DNA of 64,000 nucleotides. Origin: Wuchereria bancrofti. Lineage: Eukaryota > Nematoda > Chromadorea > Rhabditida > Onchocercidae. The stretch lies in assembly GCA_005281725.1 (NCBI GenBank), contig SSBO01000013.1, positions 1,707,142 to 1,771,141 of the forward strand, read 5' to 3'. The notes under the pieces are model-generated. The model saw only the letters and a program-made list of their open reading frames with translations, was not told the origin of the DNA and did no database searches. The position numbers and the translations under genes are program-made. Shown here one piece after another: positions 25,701 through 36,989 of this stretch; the first letter of the stretch is position 1, and the number at the start of each line of letters is the position of its first letter.

Positions 25701-28700
25701 AACGTATGATATGTGGAAATTTTTCTAAATCATCCTCATACTGTTCCAGCCACATATCCATAGATGCAATCAGTGATAAAGAATCATCATTCACTATGTG
25801 TCGATAAATAGTGTAATACGGAGATCGTTCAGCCTAAAAATGAGAAGAGTTTAACATTTCGAATTTGAAGTAAAACATACTAATTTGTACTAATAAGCAA
25901 TAATTTAAATTCAATTTGCAATAATATCAGTTAGAAAATGAATTTTAAATTAAAGCTTATTGTCTCCAATAATAAAAAGGATAGTCACTTTGAATTTAAA
26001 TAATATTAAGTATCTTAGAAGAAAATTTTTAAAATCTTGTTTGGCGAAAACAAACCGTAGCAATTTCATCGAAAATAGAATTAATTCGAAGATCGTCATT
26101 TTCAACTTCACGACCAATACCAACATCAAAATCTCCATTATGAGCATTGGTGATTGCGGCATCTAAACGTGATTCAACAGCTGCATTAAGATAACACCAA
26201 AGACGATCTTCGGTACGAGATGACAAAGAGAGCGCTGGTTCGAGACGTCCAACTACCACTGACCATAGACAGGCTTCTACCTGTGACATTGATGTGCCCT
26301 AAATCGCCATCAATAAATGATAAAAAAAAGTGCTGAATTTATGTAAAATACTGATAAAAAAAATACCAAATAAATATAGAATGTCGAAAATCATGTTATA
26401 AACAGTGGGGGAAAAACAAGAAAGATTCGCAGCGATTACAAAGAAAAAAGTTCCATTTTCAAAATGCTGCTTTTAAATAAATACTGAGTCCCAATTTACA
26501 AATTGATTTTTTTCAATTTAATATTTAAAAAATTGTGGAAACACACTTTAGAAACGATTTTATCAACAGTCCGCTTAAGCAATGAACGAGATCGAGCCAG
26601 ATAATAAGAACTTTCATCTATAGAAAATGGTGTTAAAGCAGCATTGCGCGACATTTTCCTCAGTTGTAGCAGAGGAACTAAAGAATAAAGCCCAGCTTTT
26701 TCTAACAATGATAATGCCTGCAATAATGAAACCAATGAGGGAAAAATAACTGAATGAACTGAATCATAAATCAATTTGTGAAAAGATGGAAATTTAAACA
26801 TTTTATTACTTCATCAATTCGACCACATCGCACTAGTGTATAAATCACGCTGTATACTCTGCTTTCTAATTCTTCATCTTTATTGTGTAAACGTCCATGA
26901 AGCGCGCCGTCTAAATCCTATAATTTGAGACACTGAATCATAACAGTTGATTGACAATTGATTTTTTGAATTCACTTTTACTTAAAAATAAGCAAATCTT
27001 AAAAAATCGAATGGGTGTCACTTAAATGAAAGTAGCAATGAGTACTATCCGTATCACAGGAAAATAAAAATAGTCTTAAATTTTCTGAAAAGTAAAAAAT
27101 AGTTCAAAAGTGAAATAAGGTCAAACGTCTAATTACACTGTTCATCAGAAAACAATACCTCTTCTAAAGTACAAAAATGAATAAAATGATTACCAAGTCA
27201 CAAAAGTTTTCCCCACGAATTCGAGCATGTAATGTTTCCGCTCTGTAATTGGCAATTTTTAATTACAACGATACAGGGATAATAAATGTACATGGATGTA
27301 TATGTATAAGTGTATAATCATTTTTTTTTTTTGTATTTTAGAATATTTTTATAATTAAAAGCATACAAACCGAATACATTAGAGTCAAACTAGAATAAAA
27401 TGAAGAGTTAAAAGCTATCACAAATGTCGCAAGAGTTTTGCTGATTTTAATATGACAACATCACATTACATGTTGTTCCATCCAAATAATCCACCAAGGC
27501 ATGTCATACTATCTTGAATTTTTGATTTTTACTTATGCAAATGTCTACTAAATCAGTATTGGGTAAACAATCTACTATATCGTCTACAGTAGAGGCTAAC
27601 AATTCATTGCGTAATAAAATAACAATAAATAAAAATTTACCGTAGTGTACAGTTCTTTTCGAGATATGCATATTCGTTCAACAATTCAGCATTTGCTTCA
27701 GGTTCATTATAAGCATTTTCTTCACACCATTCCAAAAGTACCTTAAGAAAATTTGCCGCTAATAATTAATATCATAAAAATTACAAATAACTTAGGTAAT
27801 TGCCTTTTTCAAAATGTGATTATCTTTGAAGTTAAAGATTTTTCCCTTGAAATAACCCTTAAAAAAATTACCAGTAGCCTCCTAGATTCCACATCAGTAA
27901 TTAATAGATCAGCAAGAATAGATTGCTTCTCCAAATTCTGAACAGAAATTGTAAAAGCATGAAAAAAGCACCAATTAGATTATAAAATAATTTGCAGAAA
28001 AATTAAACAAACCGAATTGCAGAATTTAATAAAACGGCTATAAAGTCAAAGAAATTTGCTTTGAAACAGAACTGGGCAGTTGTCTGTTGATCATTTCAGA
28101 TGTTTTATTCATGGCTGCATAAATAAATTCATCTTGGCAAGATTTAAAATTTATAGTATAGGTTAGAAATAAATTTCTGATTCCACCTTTAAATCATTCA
28201 ACATTCGATTCATCTTGGCAAGATTTAACAACAAAAGATAGGCTTGTTGCTCATTTAAAAGTTGCTGTAAAACGGATGTTAATGCTGTTGTTTTTTCCGG
28301 TCTCATTGATACTTTTTGAAAAGCAGCTATTCCATCACTGCATATCTGAAACCATACTAAATAAATACTAGCTTTAAAAAAACCAAAAACACCGACTTCC
28401 CACATTTATTCTAAAATAAATTAGAAATAAATTTGTATACCTCATAAAATAGAGCAACTAAATCGAAAGATTCGTTAATATTTTCTGAATGTACGCATTT
28501 CGCTTGGAAATCTTCGAACAATGCTTGGGTAACTGTAAATAAAACCTATTAAAATGTGCCAAATGAAATTTAACAAGTATTAATCATCAAAGCAAATGTC
28601 TTATTATATCTGAAACTCCCAATCAGTGCATTCGTTTTTTCTTTCAATTACTTAATAAGGAGATTTTGAGCATAATCAAGACGTTTTGAAAAAAATACTA

Positions 28701-29035
28701 CTATGAAACAAACAGTTTTATTAATCTTATAAACTGCTAGCTAATTCTTTAAACTACTATTAAGCTAAAATGCTAATTCCCCAATACAATATTTTATTCA
28801 ATCTACAAATTTTTCCCTAAGGAAAAAGAAATGCAGTTATTGTGTCCCTCAATTATTAACACTTTCATTAGAAATCATATAATAAATTTAATTATTGAAA
28901 ACCTTTAATCAGAAAGAAATCGTCACGCAGAAAGCAATACTGTGTTGTATTTAGCGTATTATCAATTTCTTGCGTGGAACATAAACTTCCCACGGTACTT
29001 ACGGATATATTTCCATCAAATTTTGAATTATTCAT
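22794..29035 (-). CDS. NUP107: nucleoporin Nup107, Y-complex scaffold of the nuclear pore
   Basis: Nup107 is an alpha-helical member of the Nup107-160 Y complex that shapes the nuclear pore and is recruited to kinetochores. Eighteen exons keep phase: 29035-28903, 28532-28441, 28345-28187, 27937-27872, 27741-27641, 27242-27194, 26917-26810, 26717-26547, 26298-26056, 25833-25651, 25151-25016, 24819-24695, 24525-24411, 24203-24043, 23721-23533, 23406-23320, 23204-23058, 22862-22794. The result is 777 residues; the human protein has 925. Family-like stretches include TEDRLWCYLNAAVESRLD, YTIYRHIVNDD, LYSIVPYYANKLP, VAKMDGVRLCKKIF, VLINAWNWLIYP and EALGALDL-type helices near the end (EAIGALDLVLRFP). 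The N terminus is shorter than in vertebrates. The ATG follows directly on TTTTTTTTCAG, so a cis-spliced upstream exon cannot be excluded. Confidence 0.9.
23818..23943. repeat. degenerate TATC/GATA-type repeat followed by GA-rich run
   Basis: Interrupted CTAT/TCTA units run from about 23818 to 23912, then GAGAGGGAGAGAGAGAG. Both are inside a NUP107 intron. Confidence 0.7.
24282..24321. repeat. perfect 17-bp inverted repeat with 6-base loop
   Basis: Left arm CGGGTAATGCTTCATTT at 24282-24298 and its exact reverse complement at 24305-24321. It lies inside the NUP107 intron between exons 13 and 14. Confidence 0.95.
24563..24610. repeat. 15-bp inverted repeat, hairpin
   Basis: CGAAAACCACTTTTT at 24563-24577 pairs exactly with AAAAAGTGGTTTTCG at 24596-24610, with further CATG/CATG pairing inside the loop. 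It lies in the NUP107 intron just upstream (in transcription) of exon 13. Confidence 0.95.
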
Positions 29036-29045
29036 CTGAAAAAAA
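29036..29045 (-). promoter_or_regulatory. splice acceptor directly abutting the NUP107 start codon
   Basis: On the minus strand an uninterrupted T tract and CAG end immediately before ATG. This fits a trans-splice site with no 5' UTR of its own, or a cis acceptor if the gene has an unseen upstream exon. Confidence 0.5.
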
Positions 29046-30069
29046 AAAAACAAACAAACAAGATGAATGAAGGTATACAATAAGGTATACAAAATATTTT
29101 TCACGCATAGCACACAATATGCTTACCATACGTGATATTACATAGACGTGACGTAGTGTAACCATTACTCACGTGAAAAAAATATTCGTAAAAAGTATTT
29201 CTTTATATATGCACAAAGCGTGTAACTTTACACAATAATTTGCAAAATAATGCATAATCAATGCGTTTCGACAAAATTATGTTTAAAAAGACTATCGTAT
29301 CTAAGGAAAAAAAAAAAACAAAAAAACAAAATCGGTGTTACACTACTGAATAATCAATATTCTATTTATCAGAATAATAAATACTAATTAATTCACGTAA
29401 AATTTACACGTCAATCACAAAAATCTCGTCGGCTTCGAATCCCTGCAAATGCCACTTATTATGCAATTCACGTTCCATACGTGAATAACAGACACATTTG
29501 GAATGCTTTATTTGGTATTGGCATCACATTCTCATGTCTCATTCCACGTTCTTTGCGTAGGGATTGAATGATTTTGTTTGCGGTTCGCAACAGAAATGAA
29601 ATAAATTATGTCCCTTCAGTTGGAATTCAAAACGGAGATGGAATGGATTGTATTCCTTTATTCGGAGTTCGAAACGGATTGTGTTCTTTCCCGTTTCCTT
29701 TGCATTGATTTCACTCACAATTCAAGACGAAAGTGAAGTGAATCATATTCCTTTATTTGCAATTCGGAACGGAAGTTTCGAAATTTACATATGATTTAAT
29801 GATTTAACTTGAAATTCAAAATGGAAATGAAACAAATTATATCTCTTTCCCATTCTCTTTATTCTTTTCCCATTCTCTTTATTCATCTATCATTTCAATT
29901 GAGCAGGATTTTCAGAAAGAAATGTAATCGATCATAGATTATACATTATTTTTTTATACTATAATAGCAATTATCCGGAATGCATTGAATTAATTAATTA
30001 TGGACAGTAATATTATGAAAATGAAATGTTAAATAATTTTTAATAATTTCTTCCACCTGAAGTCAATTC
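29046..30069. other. spacer between pseudokinase and NUP107 genes
   Basis: About 1 kb between two minus-strand genes. Apart from the minisatellite, it holds A-rich runs and no codable exon. It should contain the NUP107 promoter unless the two genes are co-transcribed. Confidence 0.45.
29570..29880. repeat. degenerate minisatellite, unit about 42 bases, upstream of NUP107
   Basis: Five to six diverged units share a core of the form GNNATTC(G/A)NAACGGAA(A/G)TG(A/G)A, then an ATT(G/A)TATTCCTTTATT block. Examples begin near 29580, 29622, 29664, 29722, 29760 and 29810. A 19-base stretch TTTCCCATTCTCTTTATTC is then repeated twice in tandem at about 29846-29883. Confidence 0.6.
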
Positions 30070-30075
30070 TTTATT
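30070..30075 (-). terminator. polyadenylation signal AATAAA (minus strand)
   Basis: TTTATT on the plus strand, about 100 bases downstream of the pseudokinase TAG. Confidence 0.45.
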
Positions 30076-30175
30076 ATCATTATAAATTATTAATGATTAT
30101 TTTTTTGTTTTATAGTAGCAAAGATGTATTGTAATAAAGAACAACAATGAAAATTAATTCAAATGCATTTTCATA

Positions 30176-33100
30176 CTAATTGTTGTTCTTAAATTCTTGC
30201 CATACAAATGACATTTTAGGTCTTTTTTCTGGATTTGCTATCCAACATTCATTTACCAATTTTCTGAACCAATGTGGAACTGTTGATGGTACGGCTAAAA
30301 AAAAACAAGTGTTGGGAAGAAGAAAGAGAAATAATAATAATAAAAGTATTATGACCATTTTGTTTTATTTGTTATTTTGTATATTTTTATTTGCTGTCTA
30401 TCTTGTTTTTAGTTTTAGCTTAATTTTTAAAATTTCTCATGTTGTAATTAGAGGACAATCTTCAGTTTGTATTTTTTTTTTTATTCTTTTCTGTTTTTTT
30501 TTTAATTCCATTGTTTTTCATTTTTTCTCTATTTATTGCATTTTTTTCTATATTTTATTTTTTTTTCTACATTTATTTTATTCTTAGTGTGGTTGTTTTT
30601 TTCTAATTTTTTTAATTTTGTTTTGTTTTTTATCTTTTATAAGTATTTTTATTTTAGGATTCTGTAAGTATTTATTTTAGATATTTTAGGGTTGTTTATG
30701 TTTCTGAGATTTTGGGGTTTTTTTTTTTTTAAATAATAATTTCTGTAATGATTCCGGTTTCTTCTCTTTTTTCTCCTTTCTTCTCCTTATCTATTTAGTT
30801 TTTTTTTGTGAAATAAAACAGATGAACGTACGGTAATAAAGATTAAAATTTTTGAATTTAAAAGAAAAAATTGAAACTAACTTGGACGAACATATGGATT
30901 TTTAGCAATATATTCAAGAATATTTTTATCCTCAATTTTTCCATGTGGTATTTTTATCGTTAAAACTTCATGCATTAAAAATGCAAATGCGAATACATCT
31001 GATTCGGGCGTTAATAATTTTGTTGTCAAAACTTCTGGTGCAAGCCAGCGTTTATTTGGTAATTTATTTGGGTCTACTTCTTTTGTTCTAAATTGTTTCA
31101 ATGTATTTTTTTATTGAATTTAAATCAATTTTTTAATTATTGGAAATAAGCTCAATACACACTGTATGTTTAAAAAAAAATAATTATTCAAAATATAATA
31201 ATAAAACTATTTTTATAAAAGCAATCATTTTTGTTGATGCAATTATATTGTATTATACATTTCAGGTAGTAATTTGTTATTAAAAATTTCTTAGAAATTT
31301 AAAATAACTTCTAAAAGTTTATTTCATTTTTATAATAAAAAAAAGAAAGGAAAAGAAAAAACAAACAAGTGAAAGAATTTTACTTGGCCGAAAAGAACAA
31401 GAAAAAACAAATAAAAGGATTTACTTGGCCATAACTACATGATGAAAGCCACCAATGTAATAAGTCGGTTTAGCTATTTTATCATTATTTATATCAACAA
31501 ATATATTTTTAGCTCTCAAATTTCCATGAATGACAGGCATCTTTTGACAATGATATAATTTCTGTGCTATATATCGTAGTATCTGCTTTATGCAAAAAAG
31601 AAAAAATTACAAAAAATACAGAAAAAAGTGTTGAAATAAATTTTTGAAGAATTTCAAATAAAATCTTTTATTTTTTTAATTGAAATCCTAATGTCCAATT
31701 TGATGTCGAATTGTACATACAATATGTAATTCCTAAACATAAAAATTTGTTAAATTAATTTTTGAAATCTCTTGAATTTTGTTAATATTGTAAGAAATAG
31801 AATGATGTTAAATTAATTTTTTAAATTTGTAGAATGATTTTAATGATTAAAAAAAATTTGTCAAATTAATTTTTAAAAGTTGTTGAATTTCATTAATATT
31901 GTATGAAGTAGAATAATTTAAGTGGTTTAAAAAAATTTCAAAATTTGTTGAATTTTATTAATATTGTAGGAAGTAAGATAATTTCAAGAACTAATAATGC
32001 GAGAGACAACTATTTGAATTTTCTATAAATAAACAAAGATGATTTTGAAATGGAATTGTTATTGAAATAATTTAAATTTTATATAATATAATATATAATT
32101 ATTTTTTATAATTGTTTTGAAAATTGTGCAAGAATTTTTCATATATTTTCAACATATTCAAAAAGTAACAGAAAAAATTCAATTTGTTATTTGATTAAAA
32201 TTTGATTCATATATATATTAATTATAAAGAATGTTCATTTCGTAACTACAAGTAGTCTTGTCATTTTTTTTCAAGTAATACCTATTTCACGTAATTTTTA
32301 TTCATTAATTTATGCTATCAATAAATTATTTTATAAAAAAGAAATTTAGATTTTAGGAAATTTAAATTGAATAAATTGAAAATGTTACTCGGAATAAATC
32401 ATCAATTATTGCTGCAGTACAATCATCCATTTCCTCTAAAACGATTGGTTGTTCCGTTATTGTTTTAATAAAACCTTTTTTGGTGAAATAACGAGTTGCT
32501 TTATAAATCTAAAATTGAAACAGTTTGAATTTAATTAACAATTAAGTTGCAATCACATACATACATGCATATAATAAGTATTAACTTTAATGAATAAAGT
32601 AATAAATGTTTAAAAATATTAAAACAAGCTTACTGTTGATCGTTCATCTTTGCAAATTAAATTACCAATACTGATTTCTAATTTATCTTCAATTTGCATA
32701 TTTAAAAATGAATATTCAGTTGTCAGGTAACGACATCCCTGACATGGTTGTATTGCTCTATTAGACGTACATTACGTTTTCTGTTTGTTTTTAAACTATT
32801 TACCTAATGAATAAAGATGATTAAACTGATCTATTTAAAGTTAACTAATTATTGATATGAATATGAAGTACCAAAAATAAATAAATTCTAAATTTATTGA
32901 ATTATATTAAAAGATTCCAATAAATTTAAATGTTTTATTTGATTACAATCGTAAAATCTAGCCTTTTATGCAATTTATATTTTTTAAAGTTTGAATTTGA
33001 AAGTTTTTTTTCCAATTTTAAATGCAAATTTAAAGGTTTCAAAGTTTGTAAATTTTATATTTTGTACAACAAAAAAGAAATGCTGAAATAAAGTGGAAAG

Positions 33101-35554
33101 AATCAATATTAAATCAATCATAGAATGTTTCACTTACATTATTCTTTTGATACGAATAAATTAATCGCCAAACTGATCGACTCTGTAAAACAGTTTTCTC
33201 AATTCAATAATAATAATTTCTATCACCTCGTATCTGCAAAAACAAAAAAAAAAAAAAAAAACAAAAAAACGAAAAAAACAAAAAAAATTACTTGAAAAAT
33301 GAAATATTAAAAGAAAATTTATCTGAAAAATGAAATATTTGAAAGTTGATATTTGTCAAAACAAAATTAAACTATATTTCATTTCACCAAATATCTTATT
33401 TTGTGTAATGCAATGTAAATTTGAAATTTTAATTAGAATTCCGTTTCATATTTCTGATTTGTTTGGCTGAAGAAACCTGTTTTGTTTGACAAAATTCAAT
33501 GGGAAAATGCACTGCCAGATTGCCTGGTTCATTTGATTTTACTGATAAACGTAATTTGTTATCATGACTACGAGCCAAAAGATAATCTCCTAAAAGTATT
33601 TTTTAACTTAAATTTGATTCAACTAATAATATTTGCATAATAACTGAATAATTAATGAGTTGATGGACAATTATCAATAACACTGTTAGCGCAAAACAAT
33701 GAAATTTTTGTAATATCAAACTTTTCCAATCATATTCAAGAAACAATTTGATATATTATAATTAGAAATTAATTTAATTAATATTACCAACTTTGGACAT
33801 ATTGTCCAGTATTTTGATGCATTGTACTTTACAATTAGTAATGAAAAATTTTTATGCAATTTTAAAATTTTACACTTTTTTTACTAGTAATTAAAAAAAA
33901 TTATGCAATTTAGTAATTAAAAAAGATTGAATTTGCATAATTCAAAAAATAAATAAAATAAGTGGAAGCAATTGAACTGAGAAATTCTTTAAGATTGAAT
34001 ACCAGGTTTTTTTAGGAATTTCAGTTCGATATGCCATTCCGGAACACGTCCCAGGTAGAAATCCATTTCTTGAACTGATATAGGCTTCAGTTGTACCCAT
34101 TCTGAACGCAGCTTACTCTTTAATAATACCATATCTACTGGCGTTGGCCACACATGCTCAAATTTCACCTGCATTAAAAATGATTAAAACAAATAGTTAT
34201 CAATGATTGGTATAAATTAAAGAAAGAAAAATTTGTTATTTAGGAGAAAAAAAAATTTTTAAAAATTACTTTGAGATGGAAGTTATCAATCTTGTATAAC
34301 TAATATTCAAACTATCGGTATCACTTATACATATATATTTATTTATAATAATTAATGAAGCTTAAGTTTTTTTCTTTTTTCTTTTCTAACATTTATTCAT
34401 TTTGTATGCAAAATACTTAGTAACATTCTTTGGCAATGAAAATACTAGAAAATTATATTTGAAATTAATTTTTTTCCACAAATATTATGGAAGTTTTGAA
34501 GAATAAAAACAAACCTCTGCATCCAACACTAACATATCGTTTCTGTAAAAAATTTTTTTTTAGAAAAAACTTTGTAAAATTAATTAATTAGTGAAATTTA
34601 TATCATAAAAATGAGCTAAACATGCGTCTTCCATTTGTTTTGGTTCATTTAATGTTAGAGAAATGCGAAAGAAAAGTCAGAGAAATGCAGTGTTTCATGT
34701 TCATATCGAAGTATTAAAGCTTAAGTACTAAAGTACTGAGGTATTGAGTACTGTAATATTCATGTTTACATTGAAGTAACTAAGAATAATTACATCTGTA
34801 ACATCCTCTTTTAAAATAAAGCAAATAATATTGAAAAATAACAGTTTTAATGTTAATTTAATACCAATTTTAAAATAAAGGATTAATTATTGAAAATATC
34901 AATTTTAATGTCAGTTTTAAAATAAAGCATTTAATAATGAAAATATCAATTTTAAAATGAAACACTTGATATTAAAATGAAGTATACTCAAATGAAATTT
35001 AGGTATATAAATTTCTCATAAAAAATTTCAGCACAGAAATACAACGATAACTGACCAACCAGTAAACGATTATGGACTGCAAATGAAAATTCAGCAAGAA
35101 ATAATTTTTATTTCATTTAACTAAGTTTTTTCAACGATAAATTTGCTTGTTGAAAAAAAAATTGAAATTTAATATGCTAAAAAAAATTTATACTCGATCT
35201 GTAAAACAGAAATTTTCAAGCAATACAACTGTTTTATTTGATATAAAAATTTATTCATTAGATTTTATCTCTCAAATATGAAATTCATTTATTGAATACT
35301 TATTTTCCAATTGCATTAACTAAAAAGTTATAAGCTACTTGTTTAACGAACTTTCGTTGTTTTATAATCCAAATTTACTTGTAATGTTGAACTTCCGAAG
35401 TGATCTTTCAATCTGACAAACACTCTCATAAGTAAATGAATACTATAAATTAACTTTTACTATTTAAAGAGTTATAGTAATAGCTTTCTACTTACTTGTA
35501 ATCATTAACTTTGTTATAAGCTAATGCACTAACTATATTAAAAGTTGAAGTCAT
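30176..35554 (-). CDS. SH2 domain plus degenerate tyrosine-kinase-like domain (predicted pseudokinase)
   Basis: Exons 35554-35496, 34542-34515, 34168-34003, 33589-33477, 33182-33138, 32738-32634, 32508-32389, 31582-31425, 31087-30882 and 30294-30176 join in phase to 372 residues. An SH2 domain covers about 60-137, with GDYLLARS giving the phosphotyrosine-binding arginine R91. A kinase fold follows from about 150. The layout matches the small SH2-kinase (Fer-like) proteins that nematodes carry in many copies. Catalysis looks lost. The glycine loop reads GNLICKDERS, without the GxGxxG spacing. The catalytic loop is HGNLRAKN (residues 231-238) instead of HRDLAARN, so the base Asp is Asn. The DFG position reads GGF (256-258). 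The ATP-lysine equivalent may be K187, and RWLAPEV (the APE region) is kept. It probably acts as a phosphotyrosine adaptor or allosteric partner; that is inference. Confidence 0.85.
31383..31430. repeat. tandem duplication of a splice-donor segment, about 41 bases
   Basis: TTTTACTTGGCC at 31378-31389 repeats GGATTTACTTGGCC at 31417-31430. The second is the exon end and donor (GGCCAA|GTAAAT on the minus strand). The first would be a decoy donor 41 bases into the intron. Confidence 0.75.
31738..31990. repeat. degenerate tandem repeat, about three units, in a pseudokinase intron
   Basis: Three diverged units carry AAATT(T)GTTAAATTAATTTTT, TTGAATTT(T/C)(G/A)TTAATATTGTA and (A/G)GAA(A/G)TA(G/A)(A/G)AT(A/G)AT in the same order, starting near 31742, 31853 and 31927. 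Confidence 0.65.
34810..34985. repeat. degenerate tandem repeat, unit about 50-60 bases
   Basis: Four units of TTTTAAAATAAAG(C/G)A..., AATAATATTGAAAA and TATCA(A)TTTTAAT lie in the intron between pseudokinase exons 2 and 1. An AGTACT-rich stretch precedes them at about 34700-34755. Confidence 0.65.
35297..35531. repeat. segmental duplicate, copy A (with copy at 60355-60594)
   Basis: This stretch includes part of the first exon and first donor of the pseudokinase gene. It matches 60355-60594 closely, with an uninterrupted run from GTGATCTTTCAATCTGAC to TATTTAAAGAGTTAT and beyond, in the same orientation. Confidence 0.9.
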
Positions 35555-35770
35555 TGTTTTCATTCAATTTTTTGAATATTGAAAAACTTTAATTTGGTCC
35601 ATCGCAACATCAAAACACTAATTAAATTTACATTTCAACAAATGATGGTGTAATAGCAGCAATAACAATGACAATTTAGTGAACTGTTGGTATAATTTAA
35701 TATTCAATTTGTCCATTTTTTTAATATTATTAAATAAGTGAGCATAAAATTTTAAGAGCAAACAATAAAG

Positions 35771-35805
35771 TTATTGCTAACGTAATGAAATTACGTTAGC
35801 AATAA
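35771..35805. repeat. perfect 16-bp inverted repeat with 3-base loop
   Basis: TTATTGCTAACGTAAT at 35771-35786 and its exact reverse complement at 35790-35805 flank GAA. It lies about 220 bases upstream of the pseudokinase start codon. Confidence 0.93.
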
Positions 35806-36989
35806 ATAGAAGATATATCACTTTAAAAAAAGAACTCCCCAGACATTTCTATTTATTTCCAGTTCAATAATTTTATTAATTGTTGCAAAATTTAAACTGC
35901 CAGGTATATTAAAGAAAGTTAACAAATAAAAATCAGAACCAAACTGTTATTAATTTTTCATCATTTAATGGATGGTTACTAACTAGATATCCATTAATTT
36001 GCATGGCATAATATGAACGAGCGATAAGATCATCGATAATCGATTGAAGCGAAAAATGCAAAAAAATATGAAATAATCACTTACAATTCACTAATTTTGT
36101 TACTGAATTGTTAATAAGGTTATTCCCAATCTACTGAATGACGAATTCTTCATCAGTTTGAAATTTTTAGAGCACATCCTAGTTGCATATATACCCCATT
36201 TAATATATTATTAATATTTTCACATGCAATCAAATGGGAGGAATACGTTTATAAGAAATTTTATCCAGCAAATAACGAAATGAGATCATCGAGAGTGTAA
36301 AAGTTTACGAGCGCAAAAAATATCTCAAGATAAAAACATATGCAAACAGTTACAAAGAATTAAAAAAAAATGTCTCAAGTTTCTTTTTCTTTCTCACGAA
36401 ACTTTTAAAAAATGCGCTATTAAAAATTCCCACAAAAACAGAAATACAAAGAGGGAACAAAAAAGAACAAGAAATATAACAGGTCTTTGGTGCATTTAGG
36501 AAGAAAATTTTTCATCCTCATTATTATTCTTCCTGCTTGGAGAAAGATAACTAGTGAGCGAAGAAGCATAGAAAAAGATAAAGCTATTACATTACAAATG
36601 AAATTTATGAAGGAAAGCTAATTACCACGACAATTACAGAAAAACATTTTATAATGAGGACATCACAGTTTATCAAAAACAAAGCTGTATATTTTGAACG
36701 TAGCAAGAACTTGATATTGATAAAGTCATTAGACAAATTTCTGAAACTGAATTTTTAACCCCGAAATTCCATGGATAACATGATAACACATCAAATAACC
36801 TGATTTCGTAAGTTCCACTTGCTTTCTTGGCAACAAATACAACACAGTTTATCATGCAGCGACTAGAAGAGTTAAAATCATTACATCATATCAAAAATGA
36901 AGCAACACTACAAAATTACATTTTCGATACTGCTAAAAATTAAAAAATCCCCTGTCATAAAATATGTTAACAAGTCTCTTATAAATTGC
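35806..36989. other. intergenic, no gene seen
   Basis: Between the 3' end of MRGBP and the 5' end of the pseudokinase gene, both minus strand. No exon could be supported. It presumably holds the pseudokinase promoter. Confidence 0.45.

Noticed and set aside
29430..29460. TTCGAATCCCTGC resembling a tRNA T-arm
   Set aside because: No matching acceptor stem, anticodon arm or D arm could be drawn around it; it is part of the region's TTCGAA-type repeats.
30180..30587. 135-residue plus-strand open frame
   Set aside because: It overlaps the last pseudokinase exon in antisense and continues through T-rich intron.
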